Shown in pieces: positions 15,601 through 18,033 of a stretch of DNA of 18,033 nt. Positions within the stretch are counted from its first letter, which is position 1; each line of letters starts with the position of its first letter. The position numbers and the translations under genes are program-made. Source of the stretch: an uncultured bacterium (GTDB taxonomy: Bacteria > Cyanobacteriota > Vampirovibrionia > Gastranaerophilales > Gastranaerophilaceae); NCBI GenBank assembly GCA_900553895.1, contig USFB01000038.1, forward strand, positions 1-18,033, in the 5' to 3' direction. The notes under the pieces are model-generated. The model saw only the letters and a program-made list of their open reading frames with translations. It searched no databases and had not been told where the DNA came from.

Positions 15601-18033
15601 GTTTTGAAACTTGTTGTAATAGTTTGTTTTATAGTTGAGGTAACAAAAATTGTCTGAACGTAAGTCATTGCAGAAATTCCCATACCACTTAGCAAACCAC
15701 CCGATTTGTCTTGTACATAAGCTCCTGTTGCGGAAGTAAAGGTTATAATACCATCAGCAATAATACCCTGAACACCATAATCATCTAATTTATCAAAAAG
15801 TTGATCGATTGTAGTACTGCTATTTAATGTAATTGTAGCCTCTTCTTTTATCGTACCACCATTTGGTTTCATTACTGATATTGCGTAGTTACTATTGTAT
15901 CCCAAGCTGGAAAGTGTTGTATCAGTAGTTGCAGTAATAGTTTGGGTATAATATAAACGTCCAGAACTTACTGAGGTACCGACAGTTTTTGATGTTGTTG
16001 ACGTCTGTGTAAGAGCAGAGATACCAAGCGAAGTCATGAGATCACCCGTTACCCACCTGCCTCTGTTGGAAGTCATTGTAATAATACCATCTTCCATTGT
16101 TGCTTGAATACCGCCGTCGTCTAATGCTTTAAACAGACTTTCGAAGGTCGTGTTGGCATCAACAGTCACAGTTCGAACAGTTGCACCTGTTTGATTTTCT
16201 TTGATGGTAAGAACTTTGTTTGTAGGTAACGAAATAAACGTACTTATTTTATCAGTTATTTTTGCGTTTTCGTTTACAGTGTGCGTAAACCTGGACGAAG
16301 TCGCAGATGTCCCGGTTGTTTTAGTGACGGTCACGGTGGTAGGCGTCATACCGAAAGAGTCGATGATGGATCCAGCAACATAGTTACCCTCTTTAGAAAT
16401 GAAAGTAAACACACCTTGATTAACTTCAGCTTGAATCCCTTGCTTAGCGAGCATAGCGAACCATTGGTCTACAGTAGTAGTAGCGTCAACGGTAATAGTC
16501 GTTTTAGCTGTGTTTAGGGAATTATACACAATCATTTTATTGTTAGAAGTGTTAATGGCGAGAATAGATCCTAACCTAGTGCTTATATCCGCTTTTCCGG
16601 AAGCAGTATATTGAACAGCAGAGGTCGAATATACAGTAGTGTTTACAATGTCAGAAACAGTTTGCGTACCAATACCTAAAGACGTAGTAAGAGCCCCGGT
16701 AATGTATTGCCCACTAGCCGAATCCAATTTTATAACCCCATCGGCTATAACACCATCAATTTGATAAGCTTTTAACCCGTCAAGAAAAGCCCCAAGTGAA
16801 GTGGTGTTAGCTAACGTAACCGTAGTGGTCGCCTGCCCTAACGAATTGTGCACAATATATGAGGTGTTCCCCGCAATACCTAAATCACTAAACTTAGTGT
16901 CCCTGTTCGCATAAATGGTCTGCTTGACTAACAAAGTTTTACCGGTCGCGGCGACAGAAGCCGTGTTAGTAACCGAAGTTACCCCCAGAGCCCTCGCAAC
17001 CGTACCTGTAAGCGTGCCCCCATCAATGGCTAACCTTCCTGTGGCATCCATAGACGCCGTACCACCCGCATTGTAAATCTTCATAATTAACTCATCCAAT
17101 GTGGTAGTAGCCGAAACATTGATAGATTTGCTGTTAAAGAATAACGTATACCCATCCTTAACCTTATCCGCCGAACCAATGGTTTTGAAAATATTCTCTA
17201 ACGTCGTATCCCCTGCAACCGCATCCGTAGTAGTCACGGTCATTACAGAACCGAGGACATAAGAAGATTTGTTAGAAGTAACCAGCCCCATCGTTCTCTC
17301 AAGAGTCTTGTTTCCAATGTATCCGTTATTCACCTTGAGATACCCATCAACAATCGATGCCTTGATACCAGACTTTGTATTAATAAAATCAATTAAATTC
17401 CCAATCGTAGTATTTTCAGAAACGACCGTAGAACCTGCCACAGTACCGTTACTGTTGAAAATAGTAACCGTCCTATCAGCCTGAGACATAGAATTAAGAA
17501 TCCCATAATCCTTAAGCACAGTATCTCTAGTAGCATCAATAGTAATAGTATCAGTCGAATATAACTCATTAGAAGTGATATATTTCCCGGAAATTTCAGT
17601 AGACAGATTTAAAACATCTTTAAGATTAGACGTGCCTCCAGTGAGCGTCACATTCTCAATTAAGATTTTCGAATGTTCCTCCGACCATGAAGAAGCAATC
17701 CCGACATCCTTAAGAGCCTTCATCAACCCCTCAATCGTCATCGTCTTATCAACATTAATAGTCCGCTTCTCTCCTCGAATATCGAAGATAGCAGTTCCCG
17801 TGCCTGTTAAGCCCAAATTGCCAAGTGTTGTTGACTTGGTCGCGTCAATTGTATTTGTTACTGTATGTCTTAAAGCTCGTGATTTTGCAGAAGATGACGC
17901 AACAGAAGTTTGGTTCGCAGAAATTGCGTCCGCACCATACAAGCACTTGAGAAGGTTTGTGCCCTTCTTATATCTTGCATCGGTTTCTCTAATTGTACCA
18001 TTTGCAATTAAAGCCAAAACATCCGCATCAGAT
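9624..18033 (-). CDS. fliD: Giant FliD-like flagellar hook-associated protein 2, N-terminus outside window
   Basis: Flagellar filament cap protein, which normally assists flagellin folding at the filament tip and may contact mucus. The C-terminal part (from about residue 2540, counted from the TTG at 18017) is a standard FliD domain: KIKINGTTYTSTSNTI, IKGLTINLKG, ESLANAVSSVVDSYNELM, then the helical end ERYKARLEAKFQSMDMLIAQ. Upstream lie about 20 modules of about 100-125 residues, each like the flagellin IN (hook IN) motif, and two Thr/Ser/Val-rich linkers. At least 2802 residues are encoded, while ordinary FliD has about 450-700. The frame stays open to the right edge (codons for SDADV precede the TTG), so the FliD N-terminal domain may lie outside. 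No signal peptide is visible; export would be by the flagellar type III system. It has no flagellar neighbours on the visible side and is followed by ruvC. Confidence 0.88.
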   Translation of the reverse strand, partial: SDADVLALIANGTIRETDARYKKGTNLLKCLYGADAISANQTSVASSSAKSRALRHTVTNTIDATKSTTLGNLGLTGTGTAIFDIRGEKRTINVDKTMTIEGLMKALKDVGIASSWSEEHSKILIENVTLTGGTSNLKDVLNLSTEISGKYITSNELYSTDTITIDATRDTVLKDYGILNSMSQADRTVTIFNSNGTVAGSTVVSENTTIGNLIDFINTKSGIKASIVDGYLKVNNGYIGNKTLERTMGLVTSNKSSYVLGSVMTVTTTDAVAGDTTLENIFKTIGSADKVKDGYTLFFNSKSINVSATTTLDELIMKIYNAGGTASMDATGRLAIDGGTLTGTVARALGVTSVTNTASVAATGKTLLVKQTIYANRDTKFSDLGIAGNTSYIVHNSLGQATTTVTLANTTSLGAFLDGLKAYQIDGVIADGVIKLDSASGQYITGALTTSLGIGTQTVSDIVNTTVYSTSAVQYTASGKADISTRLGSILAINTSNNKMIVYNSLNTAKTTITVDATTTVDQWFAMLAKQGIQAEVNQGVFTFISKEGNYVAGSIIDSFGMTPTTVTVTKTTGTSATSSRFTHTVNENAKITDKISTFISLPTNKVLTIKENQTGATVRTVTVDANTTFESLFKALDDGGIQATMEDGIITMTSNRGRWVTGDLMTSLGISALTQTSTTSKTVGTSVSSGRLYYTQTITATTDTTLSSLGYNSNYAISVMKPNGGTIKEEATITLNSSTTIDQLFDKLDDYGVQGIIADGIITFTSATGAYVQDKSGGLLSGMGISAMTYVQTIFVTSTIKQTITTSFKTTNTQPVQYTTTSWQTTVTIPADTVTVTVNTSGTVPGREVVVTITQEATSPTIVTYISQTTSSAPVTVNFSTTIPSQTVTHSYSTVVTQNFTVTQTVSTSQTIYGETTSVSTTTTITSTTTEVEGTTSNCLSMNTKLIHINEQKISEGDVLAIGSNFGSAELTVTSSTTVGELINMINNSSVGVVVMMMHDGNFSKFSMGNTLINGDVYIRGTLAKLLGIMNIPQNATVTSNNMSTKWKTTTITTTTTITTTSTIATTQTITASKTITVSETKSTTITDSFTTVIGARTVTYSTTVPGQTLTTGGWYTFYPKKTSVTGVFTISTSSVTVDSSGTAVVKTPAHTVTIKGTSTVTIPSTTTTVAGTVTVTVNTTTTATVTQTYGLNSNSNRQRYSVTLNADDTTTLTTGSGTGTISGVYQGRSFTVTAGAGKSIGEVLTELAGYGISGSISSGTVTLKGTGDGYITSISGAFGINGSNYYTSTTTTITTGSNTLSGRQNHNVTYSAEATTKISQTSAGKGTITVNYQGKNYYVTVSDSKTIGDIMNELAGYGVSGSLNGGVLKFQGTGDGYVTNWGGAFGLTGASYSTATTTIKTNKTSNEKTYTSNNVTLTTATKISSINGYSGGNGSLIIHKTDGTYATISVDASKTLGELFTQLANYGLVGRVDDSGKVSIEGIGNVYLQAATGGSNILTALKLSNVVSNVKTVTVNRTSATLHHTVTVAAKGTTTLGNLQASDNSTISFSGNNATLIISAYSDAGNKFATLTFTKTQSIYDVIASLANYGIDARIDSNGRFSVSSSTLNDFSISGTLGTFLMGSYTKKYGTDTTYNISTNLRETTTVFMKDSDALSTFGITGGNIIVNQEGVHYTVNIDTTKVKTIGDFRNLLSQYGFNSYIDDHGRLNIEGIGNSTLIKVNGGSNILDKLGLTNWTLGEITQDSDHLTDTEIITRKISMSDKLKELTNSAGVNLGITAGQIYVYQDGTRSAININTNDTLETLAAKLSQYGISIGISQNGQLYFDGNNDSYLTTSGIAGANASNILQKFGISGTWSTRYDSTSEKLDYTTTSNNVVSGSTKLKNLNGTDGKNLGITTGSFYVYNSGVRTTETITADMTVNDLKALLAKYGLITDIDENGSISIGAYDNTYLATSALASANSNIVSTLFAKWDFVNIYKSNHLDIPTDEIRAITRDTKLSDINEGTYKAGIITVVKDGVQTNITLTSDDTVGTLMDELALYGFESVINDKGQLMIKNTGDSLLQNYSDASKASNALTLLGIDLNSWITTNSYEGGPLEVTKTTTINAVAGRETLLSNLGVTTGEYYIFNNGVKYTAMISSDETLGSFMDTLKSFGIETSLVQGANGAVLSIVGKGDSYIKKSTSTTNSSNVVEQLFKTNKTAYEYKGLEQTSTLKTTFTAATEETLVSYFDKNASSKSEGDLTVIVNGQKNTLKITADETIGTLLQKFRDLGLEATVSNGQIMVQSGYDTMTISATGTTSKLLDNIKFEYKKDLGGYSASNNTVKSTTTAIEERTLSVASYADLNTKMSQLNISDGSLTVYRNGQKANIEVKANETFGNLRTRLSTAFSDLDLTFENGYLKIYSKNNDNVEIGSTTDTSNFGAITGIESNGSGIAKSSRELYCVNGDSVLTTNGIFRRGNVKTGTFTVGNAVFNITSTTTLSDIINQINASDAANASAFWDNVEGKLVIKSRSTGAALVNIEAGTSNFTDILGFTKSEWNTDGSIKTTKMDIDTQNIGDNAKIKINGTTYTSTSNTIGSDVTRIKGLTINLKGLTKDSEVTLKVERDKESLANAVSSVVDSYNELMKNVDDAIATDGDLKNESTLKLIRNQLRNLMTSSDMGTTVFRNLDSIGIGFNSASGNNISTANSAIISLTFDKDKFFKAFDADQDAVKALIIGSANNKGVFTKVEDLVESTLKSVSGYFEATETSYSNKIKDLNKKITKANKDVERYKARLEAKFQSMDMLIAQMQQQYSSFLTT
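14455..14900 (-). repeat. Thr-rich linker 2 with trinucleotide microsatellite
   Basis: Residues about 1040-1188 form a second Thr/Val-rich stalk between modules 8 and 9. At 14848-14887 the DNA is an almost pure GTT/ATT tract (ACA/ATA in the gene sense) encoding a run of Thr and Ile. Slippage here would change length without shifting the frame. The stretch 14480-14720 uses more GC-rich codons (ACG, GTC, GTG) than the rest of the gene, which may show a separate origin. Confidence 0.65.
15225..15640 (-). repeat. Thr/Ser/Val-rich linker 1 of the FliD-like protein
   Basis: Residues about 793-931 are dominated by Thr, Ser and Val in beta-type alternation (TVTIPADTVTVTVNTSGTVP, TTTTITSTTTEVEG) and carry no IN module. 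It separates module 7 from module 8. It resembles an extended, possibly glycosylated stalk; glycosylation is a guess. Confidence 0.65.

Larger units (their letters stand above)
10420..17840 (-). repeat. Tandem array of ~20 flagellin-IN-like modules inside the FliD-like gene
   Basis: Protein modules recur about every 310-370 bp. Each starts with a T-T-x-L-x-x-L-G-I-like segment, continues with a beta strand of the form V-x-x-x-G-x-x-x-T-I-T-V, then T-T-I-x-x-L-x-x-x-L-x-x-Y-G-I, a strand x-I-x-D-G-x-I-x-I, and ends with G-x-L-x-x-x-L-G-I. Module starts are near 17840, 17530, 17200, 16915, 16600, 16270, 15940, 15230, 14430, 14100, 13790, 13450, 13110, 12755, 12410, 12055, 11710, 11365, 11020 and 10680. 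Copies have diverged at the DNA level, so the array is old and not a collapsed recent duplication. Counts are by eye. Confidence 0.75.

Overview
The window appears to hold DNA from two compositional sources plus a mobile element. Bases 1-1303 are GC-richer and encode the C-terminal part of a V-type ATPase subunit I of the kind found in anaerobic Firmicutes. From about 1304 onward the DNA is strongly AT-rich. From about 5400 the gene content fits an AT-rich, flagellated gut bacterium, possibly a Gastranaerophilales/Melainabacteria-type non-photosynthetic cyanobacterial relative. That lineage guess is an inference from overall impression and was not searched. The abrupt change after the V-ATPase stop codon truncates the next gene and looks like an assembly misjoin or a recent rearrangement.

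Layout: (1) 1-1303 (+), partial V-ATPase subunit I. (2) About 1304-4962, the left part of a Mu-like transposable element. A 649-aa DDE transposase (MuA type), a 229-aa AAA+ ATPase (MuB type) and a truncated third gene run leftward. A small Mor-domain regulator is divergent. Three exact 13-bp iterons lie in the divergent promoter region, and repeated GTTCC sites probably mark the element end. (3) About 4963-5708, non-coding: a cluster of roughly 25-bp repeats, a terminator, tRNA-Asn(GUU) on the minus strand, its promoter and a structured leader. (4) 5709-9595, compact housekeeping genes: Mini-RNase III (+), then on the minus strand a TPR protein overlapping a DivIC/FtsB-like division protein, an exported probable outer-membrane protein, a CX5R phosphatase-like protein and RuvC. 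(5) 9624 to the right edge (-), a giant FliD-like flagellar cap protein of at least 2802 residues that is still open at the window edge.

Most striking features: the FliD homologue has a normal C-terminal FliD domain but carries about 20 tandem flagellin-IN-like modules and two Thr-rich linkers, several times the usual FliD length. Several chromosomal genes have a -10 element placed exactly so that transcription would begin at the A of the ATG, with no Shine-Dalgarno sequence, suggesting leaderless mRNAs. The mobile-element transposase and third gene instead have good Shine-Dalgarno sequences. The element places a Mor-family DNA-binding protein where phage Mu has its divergent repressor.
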